Source: Pseudomonadales bacterium (lineage in GTDB: Bacteria; Pseudomonadota; Gammaproteobacteria; Pseudomonadales; Pseudohongiellaceae). From it: DNA of 64,000 nt. The DNA lies in contig WLWQ01000001.1 in assembly GCA_012103535.1 (NCBI GenBank), positions 62,001 through 126,000 on the forward strand. The letters are read 5' to 3'. Below the pieces are notes generated by a model that made no database searches, had not been told where the DNA came from, and was given only the letters and a program-made list of their open reading frames with translations. Each line of letters begins with the position of its first letter. Position 1 is the stretch's first letter. Shown one piece after another: positions 9,929-18,260 of this stretch. Both the position numbers and the translations under genes were made by a program.

Positions 9929-10000
9929 TGACACAGTGGCAGCCAAAAAATTCATGGATTGAATCAAAATATAACGAGATAAGTGTAAGGGAATACTAAT

Positions 10001-10699
10001 ATGGCAAGCGTACCTGCAACGACTGCTGTCGAAGGAAATGGCGTACTCGACTCTACCCGCGAAAGTGTTTCGATGGGTGGTGGGGAATTTTTCTCCGGAT
10101 TTGGTCGGCTCGATATGTTTCGGCAACTGGGCCTAATGATTGGTCTCGCTGCTAGTGTTGCGATTGGTTTTGCCGTCGTGCTCTGGTCACAGGGAAACAA
10201 CTTTCAGCCGGTATTTGGCAACATGCAAGGTTACGATTCAGCATCCATTATGGAAGCGCTGGACGCTGAAACAATCGATTATCGGGTTGATCCCAATTCC
10301 GGAGTGATACTTGTTCCTGCTGATGATATCGCCGATATACGCTTGCGCCTGGCTGCGGCTGGCGTTACTCGTTACGACGGAACCGGCTATGAACTGTTAG
10401 ATCAAGATCAGGCTTTAGGAACCAGTCAGTACATGGAAGCAAATCGCATAAAGCGAAGCCAGGAAGGCGAACTACAGCGCACCATTACCAATTTTCGCAA
10501 TGTGCAATCCGCCCGTGTTCATATCGCCATTCCCGAGCGTTCCGTTTTCGTCCGTTCCAGCCGTAAACCGACAGCTTCGGTATTTCTAGTTCTGAATTCA
10601 GGTGCCGGATTAAATGATACACAGATTGAGGCAATAGCTAATCTGGTGGCTTCGAGCGTGCCGGAGTTACATGCCGACGATGTGACCATAGTCGACTAG
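10001..10699 (+). CDS. fliF: FliF N-terminal fragment
   Basis: 232 residues up to the amber codon. It contains the cytoplasmic N-terminus, one transmembrane helix (LGLMIGLAASVAIGFAVVL) and the YscJ/FliF domain to its end (SVPELHADDVTIVD). On its own it lacks the RBM3 ring domain and the FliG-binding tail. Confidence 0.8.
   Translation: MASVPATTAVEGNGVLDSTRESVSMGGGEFFSGFGRLDMFRQLGLMIGLAASVAIGFAVVLWSQGNNFQPVFGNMQGYDSASIMEALDAETIDYRVDPNSGVILVPADDIADIRLRLAAAGVTRYDGTGYELLDQDQALGTSQYMEANRIKRSQEGELQRTITNFRNVQSARVHIAIPERSVFVRSSRKPTASVFLVLNSGAGLNDTQIEAIANLVASSVPELHADDVTIVD
10697..10699 (+). other. fliF: In-frame amber codon inside fliF
   Basis: Codon 233, context GAC-TAG-CGC, where the family has a Gln codon (CAG). 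Many genes here end normally in TAG (flrB, fliE, fliG, flhA), so wholesale reassignment of TAG is not supported. Confidence 0.85.
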
Positions 10700-10732
10700 C
10701 GCGGCAATCTTCTAACCCGCAAAGAGTCCAAT

Positions 10733-11710
10733 TTGGGCCTTGAAATGGCGGATCAACAATTTGCATACACACGCAAGTTCGAAGCGAGCCTGGTGGACCG
10801 GGTAAGCAGCATCTTAAGACCCATAGTAGGAATCGATGGATTCCAGGCAGAAGTCACAGCAGCTATAGATTTTACCCGCGTTGAGCAAGCGGCGGAGAGC
10901 TACGATCCAACTGCGCAAGTATTGCGCAGTGAACAAACAATGGAAGAACAGCGCCTTGGAGATGAATTAAATGGTGGTATACCTGGCGCTCTATCGAATC
11001 AACCTCCGGTAGATGCAATTGATGGTGCAGCAGCTGCAGACGAAATTAGTCTGGAAGAAGCGTTGGCAACAAACAGGCGCACTCAGGCAACCAGAAATTA
11101 CGAATTAGGCAGACAGGTGAGTTACACAAACCATGATCCTATCGCTATTAATCGAGTGTCGGTAGCGGTCGTTCTCGATGATCGTCCAGGCACTGGGGAA
11201 GAAGAAGGCGCCGTACCTTGGAGCGCAGAAGCGCTTGCTCAAATTGAAACGCTAGTTAGAGATGCGGTGGGTTTTAATGAGGAAAGAGGCGATAGCGTAA
11301 CGGTTGTAAACAACAGCTTTGCGCGGATGGCAGATATTCCAATAGTAGAAGTACCGATCTGGCAGCAGAGCTGGTTGCAGAATCTGATTAAACAAGTATT
11401 GGCAGGTGTTTTTGTTCTGTTATTAGTACTCGGTGTGCTGCGACCGGTGCTTAGAAGTCTTGCCCAGGTTTCTTCTGAAAGCAGGCAATTAGCCGTTGCG
11501 GCAACACACGGCGATTTTACCGATCTTGAATTGGCCGAACAGGCCATGATGGATGACGACGTCAGGATATCTGGCCATGGCGAAGCGATGTTGCCTGGGC
11601 CGCAAGGTGGATTCGATAAACACATAAACACGGTAAGAGGCTTGGTAGCTGAAGATCCGGGAAGGGTCGCACAAGTAGTTAAGCAATGGGTGACTGAAGA
11701 TGGCGAGTGA
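10733..11710 (+). CDS. fliF: FliF C-terminal fragment
   Basis: The same frame after the amber codon. The first in-frame candidates are TTG at 10733 and ATG at 10745, neither with a clear ribosome binding site. It covers RBM3 (EMADQQFAYTRKFEASLVDR), the C-terminal membrane helix and the conserved tail ending VKQWVTEDGE. Independent re-initiation would give a protein without the N-terminal helix. Confidence 0.7.
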   Translation: MGLEMADQQFAYTRKFEASLVDRVSSILRPIVGIDGFQAEVTAAIDFTRVEQAAESYDPTAQVLRSEQTMEEQRLGDELNGGIPGALSNQPPVDAIDGAAAADEISLEEALATNRRTQATRNYELGRQVSYTNHDPIAINRVSVAVVLDDRPGTGEEEGAVPWSAEALAQIETLVRDAVGFNEERGDSVTVVNNSFARMADIPIVEVPIWQQSWLQNLIKQVLAGVFVLLLVLGVLRPVLRSLAQVSSESRQLAVAATHGDFTDLELAEQAMMDDDVRISGHGEAMLPGPQGGFDKHINTVRGLVAEDPGRVAQVVKQWVTEDGE

Positions 11711-12725
11711 AGCAACAGCATTAGATGAAGGGATGTTAAGAGAACCGGCAAACAGGGCTGCGGTTCTGCTGATGTCACTTGGTGAAAAAGACGCCGCCAA
11801 TATTTTAAAGTACATGGGACCGAAAGAGGTGCAAAGAGTCGGCACGGCGATGTCATCGATTGCCAACGTCTCACGCCAGGATGTTGAACTAGTATTTGGC
11901 GACTTTATCAATAATTTTAATACCCAATCTGGATTAGGACTGGGTACTGAAGATTATATTCGCAACATGCTCGTGGAGGCGCTGGGAGAAGATAAAGCAG
12001 GAGGCATACTGGATCGAATTTTGGTCGATGGTAACACTAGTGGTATCGACAGTTTGAAATGGATGGATCCGAGATCAGTAGCGACCGCTATTCAAAACGA
12101 ACATCCGCAGATTCAAGCAGTGGTACTGAGTTATTTGGATGCCGACAGGTCCGCTAACATTCTCATGAATTTTCCAGAAAAAGTCCGTTTAGATATTGTA
12201 ATGCGAATTGCTACTCTTGAAAGTGTGCAACCTGACGCTTTAAAAGAGTTAAATGCAATCTTGGAAAAGCAGTTTTCAGGTGGAGGAGCAAATCCAGCAA
12301 CAGATATCGGTGGTTTGAAAACGGCCGCAGAGATTATGAATAATCTTGATCGTAGTGTTGAAACTGAGTTACTCGAATCCTTAAAAGAATTAGACGAAGA
12401 GATGGGAGATCAAATTCAGGATCTTATGTTCATATTTGACAACCTCAAAGAGGTAGACGATCGGGGTATTCAGGCCTTATTACGAGAAATTTCATCAGAC
12501 TTACTCATCCTTTCACTCAAAGCTGCAGACGAAGAGCTGCAGGAGAAAATTTTTGGCAACATGTCCAAGCGTGCAGCAGAACTCTTGCGCGATGACCTGG
12601 AAGCTAAAGGACCAGTCAAGATCAGTGATGTGGAAGCTGCACAGAAGGAAATTTTGGCCACAGCACGACGCATGGCCGAAGCAGGCGATATTCAATTAGG
12701 AAGCAGTGGCGAGCAGATGGTTTAG
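11700..12725 (+). CDS. fliG: FliG, flagellar motor switch protein
   Basis: 341 residues. N-terminal FliF-binding domain (AAVLLMSLGEKDAANILKYM), middle domain with the EHPQ motif (NEHPQIQAVVLSYL), and C-terminal torque domain with charged residues on FDNLKEVDDRGIQALLREIS. It forms the rotor's C-ring top with FliM and FliN and contacts the MotA/PomA stator. It starts 11 bases inside the fliF frame, so it is probably translationally coupled to the end of fliF, which the amber codon would disturb. Confidence 0.96.
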   Translation: MASEATALDEGMLREPANRAAVLLMSLGEKDAANILKYMGPKEVQRVGTAMSSIANVSRQDVELVFGDFINNFNTQSGLGLGTEDYIRNMLVEALGEDKAGGILDRILVDGNTSGIDSLKWMDPRSVATAIQNEHPQIQAVVLSYLDADRSANILMNFPEKVRLDIVMRIATLESVQPDALKELNAILEKQFSGGGANPATDIGGLKTAAEIMNNLDRSVETELLESLKELDEEMGDQIQDLMFIFDNLKEVDDRGIQALLREISSDLLILSLKAADEELQEKIFGNMSKRAAELLRDDLEAKGPVKISDVEAAQKEILATARRMAEAGDIQLGSSGEQMV

Positions 12726-12726
12726 C

Positions 12727-13716
12727 ATGGAAGAAATTGAACTCGACAAAATGGCGGGCGTCGAAAAACACCCTTTCGAACATCAGAAGCGTATCGCCGC
12801 CAGTGAGTTGTCAGAACTTGAATGTGATGTCTGGAGTCCGCCTGTCATCAATGAGGCTGGCCATCTGATTTATGCTCAGCCGAGACCCGCACCACGACGA
12901 GATTCCAGTGCGGATGCCGACGATGGAGCAGCGCAGTCACCGGAAGAAGCACTCCAGGGCTATGACGATGGATTTAAACAAGGCAAGGAAGAGGGATTAC
13001 TTGCAGGAAAAGAAGTAGGCATTCAGCAAGGCAAACAGGAAGCCATTCAATTAGGTCAGCAGGAGTTGCAGCCGAAGCTCGCTGAGATCAATTTGCTCTT
13101 AACCAGTTTGAGCCATAGCGTCAACGAAGAAGACTACAAGCTGGAACAAACTTTAATGCATCTGGTCAAGCATATTGCGGAAGCAGTAATTCGCCATGAA
13201 ATACGTCTCGATCCTGGTCAACTAATGAAAGTTATCAAGGAAACTATTGCGGCTTTACCGCCCAATCGCGACAACGTCAAAATCATGGTCAGTCCGTCGG
13301 ATAAGAAACTGGTGGATGAAGCTATCAATGCAGGTGGAGAGAATTGGCGTGCGGTAAGCGATGAAGAGTTAAATCCAGGTGGCATAAAAATCGAAACCGA
13401 TCAGAGTGTTGCCGACTATTCAGTGGAAAATCGGATACAGACTGTACTCGATCAACTTTACGAACAACAGGCTATTTGTCCTAAACCCGGTGATCCGGGT
13501 TATGAAGCAGCGCCAGATCCGTCGGTGTTGGCAAAGGCTGAGAGCAAAACATTAACGCAAGAAAGTAGCTCAGCTAAAAGCGAAGTCAAAGCAGACGAGA
13601 TAAACGAACAAAGCGAGATAGAAGGGGAGCCGGAGGAGATCAATCTCGATGAATTGCCATTGCCTCCATCCACGAATGATGCCAAATCTGAGAAACAAAC
13701 ACCTAGACCGGGTTAA
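12727..13716 (+). CDS. fliH: FliH, negative regulator of the flagellar export ATPase
   Basis: 329 residues from ATG 12727, one base after the fliG stop (an upstream GTG at 12706 lies inside fliG and is rejected). It has the FliH G-x3-G-like segment (GYDDGFKQGKEEGLLAGKE and further repeats, about 85-115) and a C-terminal domain to about residue 255. An acidic, Ser/Pro-rich tail of about 70 residues follows, longer than in most homologs. FliH binds FliI and docks it at the export gate. Confidence 0.92.
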   Translation: MEEIELDKMAGVEKHPFEHQKRIAASELSELECDVWSPPVINEAGHLIYAQPRPAPRRDSSADADDGAAQSPEEALQGYDDGFKQGKEEGLLAGKEVGIQQGKQEAIQLGQQELQPKLAEINLLLTSLSHSVNEEDYKLEQTLMHLVKHIAEAVIRHEIRLDPGQLMKVIKETIAALPPNRDNVKIMVSPSDKKLVDEAINAGGENWRAVSDEELNPGGIKIETDQSVADYSVENRIQTVLDQLYEQQAICPKPGDPGYEAAPDPSVLAKAESKTLTQESSSAKSEVKADEINEQSEIEGEPEEINLDELPLPPSTNDAKSEKQTPRPG

Positions 13717-13725
13717 GGAGTACCG

Positions 13726-15111
13726 ATGCAGCGTCAAAGTATTGCGCAAAAGCTAGATAGCTATTTACCGCATAAGCCATTGCAGGTTAAACCAATCGTG
13801 GAAGGAAAACTGACTCGAGTGGTGGGATTAACTCTGGAAGCAGTTGGCTGTGTGGTTTCCTTAGGTGACCGTTGTCAGGTCATCGACTTGCAGGAACGAT
13901 CCCTTGAAGCAGAAGTTGTCGGTTTCGATGGGCCGAAAATCTACTTGATGCCATTAGCACCAGTCGATGGGCTGCAACCCGGCGCGACAGTCATTCCCCT
14001 GGTAACCAGTTCTCTAGTACCAGTAGGTAATGAATTATTAGGCAGAGTGATCAATGGCTTGGGAGAGCCGATCGATGATCGCGGCAAACTAGGCTGTCAA
14101 CGCTTAGCGAGCCTTGAAGGTGAGCAAATTAATCCGATGCGCAGAGCGCGCATCGATTCGAGTCTCGACGTAGGTATCTCCAGTATTAATTCCCTGTGCA
14201 CGGTCGGTAAGGGACAGCGCATTGGTTTATTCGCCGGTAGTGGTGTAGGTAAAAGTGTATTGCTCTGCATGATGACCAAAGCTACTGACGCAGATGTGAT
14301 CGTTGTAGGTTTAATTGGAGAACGGGGACGAGAAGTAAAAGAATTTATCGATGAGATACTGGGGGAGGCTGGCCTGGCCCGTTCGGTTGTGGTCTGTTCT
14401 CCCGCCGATGAATCACCATTATTGCGCATGCGGGCGGCTAATTTCGCCATGCGCGTTGCCGAGGATTTTCGCCAACAAGGAAAGGACGTGCTGTTACTGA
14501 TGGATTCTCTTACCCGCTATGCCATGGCGCAACGAGAGATTGCCCTGGCGATTGGAGAGCCGCCGGCTACTAAAGGCTATCCGCCTTCAGTTTTTGCAAA
14601 AATTCCACAATTAGTAGAGCGTACCGGAAATTCCGAAGTTGGCGGTGGTTCTATTACTGCTTTTTTCACCGTGTTAACGGAAGGCGATGATCAACAGGAT
14701 CCCATTGCCGATTCGGCTCGAGCCATACTCGATGGCCACGTTGTGCTTTCGCGCCGTTTGGCTGAAGAAGGGCACTATCCTGCGGTCGATATTGAAGCTT
14801 CTGTGAGTCGGGTGATGCCGGCCATCGTCGACCCAAACTATTTGCAAAGCTCGAACGAATTTCGCAAGGTTTACAGTTGCTATGAACAGAATAGAGACCT
14901 TATCAGTGTTGGTGCCTACGTCACTGGATCCGACCCGGAGATAGATAAGGCGATAGAGAGACGACCGTATTTTTCAAGATTTCTGCAGCAAGCATTGACT
15001 GAACAAGTAGATTTGCATTCGGCCCAGGCTGGGTTGAAAAAAGTACTGGCTCCTGCCAGCCCCAATTCGACACCAGGTGGAGCCCCAGCTCCCGCCAATC
15101 GAGCGGCATAA
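13726..15111 (+). CDS. fliI: FliI, flagellum-specific export ATPase
   Basis: 461 residues. F1-beta-like ATPase with Walker A GSGVGKS (171-177), catalytic Glu in [13 protein letters not shown] and Walker [14 protein letters not shown]. The segment [19 protein letters not shown] is typical of FliI. It energises early substrate delivery together with FliH and FliJ. All catalytic residues are intact. It follows fliH by 9 bases. Confidence 0.97.
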   Translation: MQRQSIAQKLDSYLPHKPLQVKPIVEGKLTRVVGLTLEAVGCVVSLGDRCQVIDLQERSLEAEVVGFDGPKIYLMPLAPVDGLQPGATVIPLVTSSLVPVGNELLGRVINGLGEPIDDRGKLGCQRLASLEGEQINPMRRARIDSSLDVGISSINSLCTVGKGQRIGLFAGSGVGKSVLLCMMTKATDADVIVVGLIGERGREVKEFIDEILGEAGLARSVVVCSPADESPLLRMRAANFAMRVAEDFRQQGKDVLLLMDSLTRYAMAQREIALAIGEPPATKGYPPSVFAKIPQLVERTGNSEVGGGSITAFFTVLTEGDDQQDPIADSARAILDGHVVLSRRLAEEGHYPAVDIEASVSRVMPAIVDPNYLQSSNEFRKVYSCYEQNRDLISVGAYVTGSDPEIDKAIERRPYFSRFLQQALTEQVDLHSAQAGLKKVLAPASPNSTPGGAPAPANRAA

Positions 15112-15123
15112 TTGGAATAAACT

Positions 15124-15588
15124 ATGCAACGTTCAAAAAGACTTCAGCCAGTATTAGATTTGGCCCGGCAAAAATCCCGCGAAGGCATGCAGGCTGTGGC
15201 CTACATTCAACATCGCCTGGAGGAAGAAGTAGGCAAACTTGAGCAACTCAGGGTGTGCCAAAAAGAATATAATACATTTGATAAAAATGATAAAAAACAA
15301 TCATTTAACGCATTATCTTTACGTGGTTTAAGAGAATTTAATGCCAATGTAGAAGTCGCCATCCAGCAGCAATCCAGGCAGGTCCAGGCAGTGCGATTAC
15401 AGCTGCAACAGGTGCGAGAGCAGTGGCGGCAACTGGACGCTCGCAGTCAGGGCCTGGAGAAAACCCAGCAGAAAATTCGCCAGGAAGAATTACGTTTGCA
15501 GGATCGAATCGAGCAGCGCGATCAGGATGAATTCATCCAGCAACTTAACCTCAATAAGCCCGGAATCTCTGGCCATAAACCCTCCTAA
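15124..15588 (+). CDS. fliJ: FliJ, flagellar export chaperone
   Basis: 154 residues, almost entirely coiled coil (residues 15-140), rich in Gln, Arg and Glu, as for FliJ, the central stalk of the export ATPase. It is 12 bases after fliI. A T-rich stretch just after the stop may end transcription weakly, but no clear stem precedes it. Confidence 0.9.
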   Translation: MQRSKRLQPVLDLARQKSREGMQAVAYIQHRLEEEVGKLEQLRVCQKEYNTFDKNDKKQSFNALSLRGLREFNANVEVAIQQQSRQVQAVRLQLQQVREQWRQLDARSQGLEKTQQKIRQEELRLQDRIEQRDQDEFIQQLNLNKPGISGHKPS

Positions 15589-15720
15589 CTCGCCGGTTTT
15601 TTCTATTTTTATGAACTATGCTTGAAAAGGACTACAGGAAAGTTCTCAACAGCTGCTCGGGCCTGCAGGAAGTGAGCCTCCAGCAGCAGAAAAATTGTCA
15701 AAAATGAATAGAGGTACCCA

Positions 15721-16026
15721 ATGTCGATAGAATCTGTTGCGTCTCCCAATGGCGACGAGTTAACCATCTGCATTGAAGGGCGTTTCGATTTTAGCGCCCA
15801 TCAGGAATTTCGCGATTCTTATGAACGTCCAGAAATCGAACCATCATGCTACGTAGTCGATCTGAATCGAACCACCTACCTAGATAGTTCTGCCTTAGGT
15901 ATGTTGCTGCTTCTGCGTGATCACGCTGGAGGCGACAGCGCGGAAATCAAGATCGTTAATTGCAATCGTGATGTAAAGAAAATACTGACTATTTCCAACT
16001 TCGAACAATTATTTTCAATTCAGTAG
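15721..16026 (+). CDS. hsbA: HsbA-like STAS anti-sigma factor antagonist
   Basis: 101 residues, a single STAS domain. The phosphorylatable serine motif is in YLDSSALGMLLLL (Ser56/57). In Pseudomonas, HsbA is controlled by HsbR and binds either the anti-sigma factor FlgM or a diguanylate cyclase, switching between swimming and biofilm. The same trio hsbA-hsbR-hptB lies between fliJ and fliK in Pseudomonas putida, as it does here. The name is by domain and context. Confidence 0.85.
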   Translation: MSIESVASPNGDELTICIEGRFDFSAHQEFRDSYERPEIEPSCYVVDLNRTTYLDSSALGMLLLLRDHAGGDSAEIKIVNCNRDVKKILTISNFEQLFSIQ

Positions 16027-16084
16027 TTCGAAGCGTAAATACGGCGAAGATTAACAAGGGACTGTCGCAGGTTTAATTAAACCC

Positions 16085-17812
16085 ATGGACATGCAATTAA
16101 CGGAAGAAAAAGCCGGAGCTAAGATTAAGGTACTCGTTGCCGACGATAATGAATCTGATCGAATGATTTTGTCTTCGATCATTAATCGTCAGGGGCATGA
16201 AGTTCTTACAGCTGCCGATGGTCAAGAAGCTCTGGAAGTCTTTGAGAAAGAACGTCCTCAAATTGTCTTGCTGGATGCAATCATGCCAAAAATGGATGGC
16301 ATGGAAGCGGCTCGATTCATCAAGAAATCCGCTGGCGATGAATTCATCCCCGTACTCTTTCTAACTTCCTTACAAGATGCCAATTCTCTTGCCGATTGTC
16401 TCGATGCGGGAGGAGACGATTTTCTCAGCAAGCCTTATAGCCAAATAATCCTGCAGGCGAAACTTAATGCATTTTTACGTATGCGTAGCATGCATGCGAC
16501 CATGCAATCCCAAAGAGATGAAATAGCACAACATCATCGCCATCTATTGCGCGAGCAAAAAGTAGCGAAAGCAGTGTTCGATAATGTTGCACACTCCGGT
16601 TGTCTAAATTCTCCTAACATCAAATATATGTTGTCACCATTGGCGATGTTCAACGGTGATGTTTTACTTGCCGCACACAAACCTTCCGGCGGCATGCATG
16701 TTTTACTTGGTGATTTCACCGGCCACGGCTTGCCTGCGGCTATCGGTGCAATGCCAATGGCAGAAATCTTCTATTTCATGACCAGCAAAGGATTCAGTAT
16801 CACCGACATCATTGCTGAGATTAATATGAATTTAAAATCCATTCTGCCAGTGGGAGTTTTTTGTTGTGCCTGCATGGCTGACTTCAGCTTTGAGAAGCAA
16901 ATTCTCCGCATTTGGTCCGGTGGCCTGCCAGAATCCTATTTATACCGTTCACACAGAAAGAAAATAGAACGAATTCCCTCAAAACATTTAGCGTTGGGTA
17001 TTCTTTCTCCTGATGATTTCGATACCGAACTGCAAGTTATCGAGATGCCCAAGGGCGATCGATTCTTCATGTGTTCGGATGGAATCTCTGAAGCCATGAA
17101 CAGCTCCGGCGAGATGTTCGGTGAAGAGCGCATGATAGCCGCTATCGAAGATTCCTCGGAAGACGAAGAAATCTTCACTGCCGTACAAAATGCCGTGACG
17201 CAGTTTATGGGAGAGCAACAGCGAGATGACGATATCACTCTGGTTGAAGTGAAGATGATCGGAGATTTTGAGCTGCAAAATCCTGATTCAGGATTTACAA
17301 ACGCAACCCAGAGCGGTCCTCAGGATTGGAGCATGGAATATGAGTTGGGCCCCAATACCTTGCGAGACTTTAATCCTTTGCCACTTATGTTGCAGATAGT
17401 AATGGAAGTCCCAGGTCTGCGGCCCTATAGCGGTCAAATTTACACGATCTTGGCGGAGCTATTTTCAAATGCTCTGGAGCATGGTGTACTAGGCCTCGAT
17501 TCAGAACTGAAATCTACTGCATCAGGTTTTATTCAATACTACGAAGAACGAACAGCGCAGTTGGAGATTCTCGAATCCGGTTACGTACGCTTTAAATTTA
17601 CTCACATCCCTAACAAAGAAGGTGGTGTACTATCTATTCGGCTTGAAGACAGCGGGGAAGGATTTAATATTGACGATACCCTTAGTATTGAAGTCAAACG
17701 AGGCGGTTACAGCGGCAGAGGCGTGCCCCTGGTTCGCAGTCTAAGTGATTCTGTTGAGTATTTTGGAGCGGGTAATGCCGTTGAAGTAAGTTATGTCTGG
17801 CAATTTGACTGA
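16085..17812 (+). CDS. hsbR: HsbR-like response regulator with PP2C phosphatase and kinase domains
   Basis: 575 residues. Receiver domain 14-130 with acidic pair Asp20/21, phospho-acceptor Asp64 (LLDAIMPKMDG) and Lys116. A SpoIIE-type PP2C phosphatase follows at about 190-400 (GDFTGHGLPAAIGAMPMAE, CSDGISEAMN, RDDDITLVEV). The C-terminal HATPase_c anti-sigma-kinase-like domain has ILAELFSNALEHG and GRGVPLVRSL. Depending on receiver state it would dephosphorylate or phosphorylate HsbA. Both ATG 16085 and 16091 are possible. It overlaps hptB by 20 bases. Confidence 0.9.
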   Translation: MDMQLTEEKAGAKIKVLVADDNESDRMILSSIINRQGHEVLTAADGQEALEVFEKERPQIVLLDAIMPKMDGMEAARFIKKSAGDEFIPVLFLTSLQDANSLADCLDAGGDDFLSKPYSQIILQAKLNAFLRMRSMHATMQSQRDEIAQHHRHLLREQKVAKAVFDNVAHSGCLNSPNIKYMLSPLAMFNGDVLLAAHKPSGGMHVLLGDFTGHGLPAAIGAMPMAEIFYFMTSKGFSITDIIAEINMNLKSILPVGVFCCACMADFSFEKQILRIWSGGLPESYLYRSHRKKIERIPSKHLALGILSPDDFDTELQVIEMPKGDRFFMCSDGISEAMNSSGEMFGEERMIAAIEDSSEDEEIFTAVQNAVTQFMGEQQRDDDITLVEVKMIGDFELQNPDSGFTNATQSGPQDWSMEYELGPNTLRDFNPLPLMLQIVMEVPGLRPYSGQIYTILAELFSNALEHGVLGLDSELKSTASGFIQYYEERTAQLEILESGYVRFKFTHIPNKEGGVLSIRLEDSGEGFNIDDTLSIEVKRGGYSGRGVPLVRSLSDSVEYFGAGNAVEVSYVWQFD

Positions 17813-18152
17813 GTGTAGAAACGTGATTCAGGAAGAAATCATTACAGAACTAAAAGAAATTTTGGCAGAGGAGTTTCCGCTGCTAGTTAGTACCTATCTT
17901 GAAGACGCCAATGCGCGTATCACTCGCCTGCAGTCGGCAATTTCCGCTAGCGATGCTGCCAATATTCGGGTAGAAGCCCACAGTTTAAAAGGTGCTTCCA
18001 GCAACTTGGGCGTTTCTGGCTTAGCTGAGCTTTGCTCACGATTGGAAGATTGCGGCGCAAATGAAGAACTCGACGGGGTGGATTCGCTGTTTTCACAGAT
18101 CCAAACTGAATTCACCGCTGCCGAAGGCTGTCTCAAGCAACACCTCAACTGA
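17793..18152 (+). CDS. hptB: HptB-like histidine phosphotransfer protein
   Basis: 119 residues, a lone Hpt domain with the phosphorylatable His63 in EAHSLKGASSNLG. In Pseudomonas HptB receives phosphate from several hybrid sensor kinases and passes it to HsbR. It overlaps hsbR by 20 bases, so the two are tightly coupled. No hybrid kinase is encoded nearby; the inputs must be elsewhere. Confidence 0.88.
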   Translation: MSGNLTECRNVIQEEIITELKEILAEEFPLLVSTYLEDANARITRLQSAISASDAANIRVEAHSLKGASSNLGVSGLAELCSRLEDCGANEELDGVDSLFSQIQTEFTAAEGCLKQHLN

Positions 18153-18170
18153 TCTTTCCGCATTAGACGT

Positions 18171-18186
18171 TGGCAAGCTTCTTGCT
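18171..18186 (+). promoter_or_regulatory. Sigma-54 promoter upstream of fliK
   Basis: TGGCAAGCTTCTTGCT fits TGGCAYRNNNNTTGCW with one mismatch (A for Y). It lies just after the hptB stop and 75 bases before fliK. It would let fliK be expressed apart from the hsb module. Confidence 0.7.
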
Positions 18187-18260
18187 CTATTACCAATTGG
18201 TATAGAACAGTTTCTGGAACCTGGTTCCAGCGACAGGGAATTAATCCAAGGAAGAGTGCC

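Larger units (their letters stand above)
10001..11710 (+). pseudogene. fliF: fliF, MS-ring protein, interrupted by an in-frame amber codon
   Basis: One continuous frame of 570 codons encodes a whole FliF except for TAG at 10697-10699. Before it come a first membrane helix (about 45-65) and the ring-building domains; after it come RBM3, the second membrane helix (GVFVLLLVLGVLRPVL) and the FliG-binding tail. Reading across the stop gives VTIVD-(stop)-RGNLLTRKE. FliF homologs have Gln at this point, so a single CAG-to-TAG change explains it. No frameshift is needed. FliF is essential for building a flagellum, so unless the codon is suppressed, or is a base-calling error, this locus cannot make a normal MS ring. 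The stop of this frame overlaps fliG by 11 bases. Confidence 0.8.

Noticed and set aside
10697-10699. Genome-wide reassignment of TAG to an amino acid
   Set aside because: Many ordinary genes in the window end in TAG at the expected family C-terminus (flrB, fliE, fliG, flhA, pheA), so TAG is a stop here.
10733-11710. The second FliF part as an independent gene
   Set aside because: It is in the same frame as the first part, and only a single stop separates them; the combined product matches one FliF.
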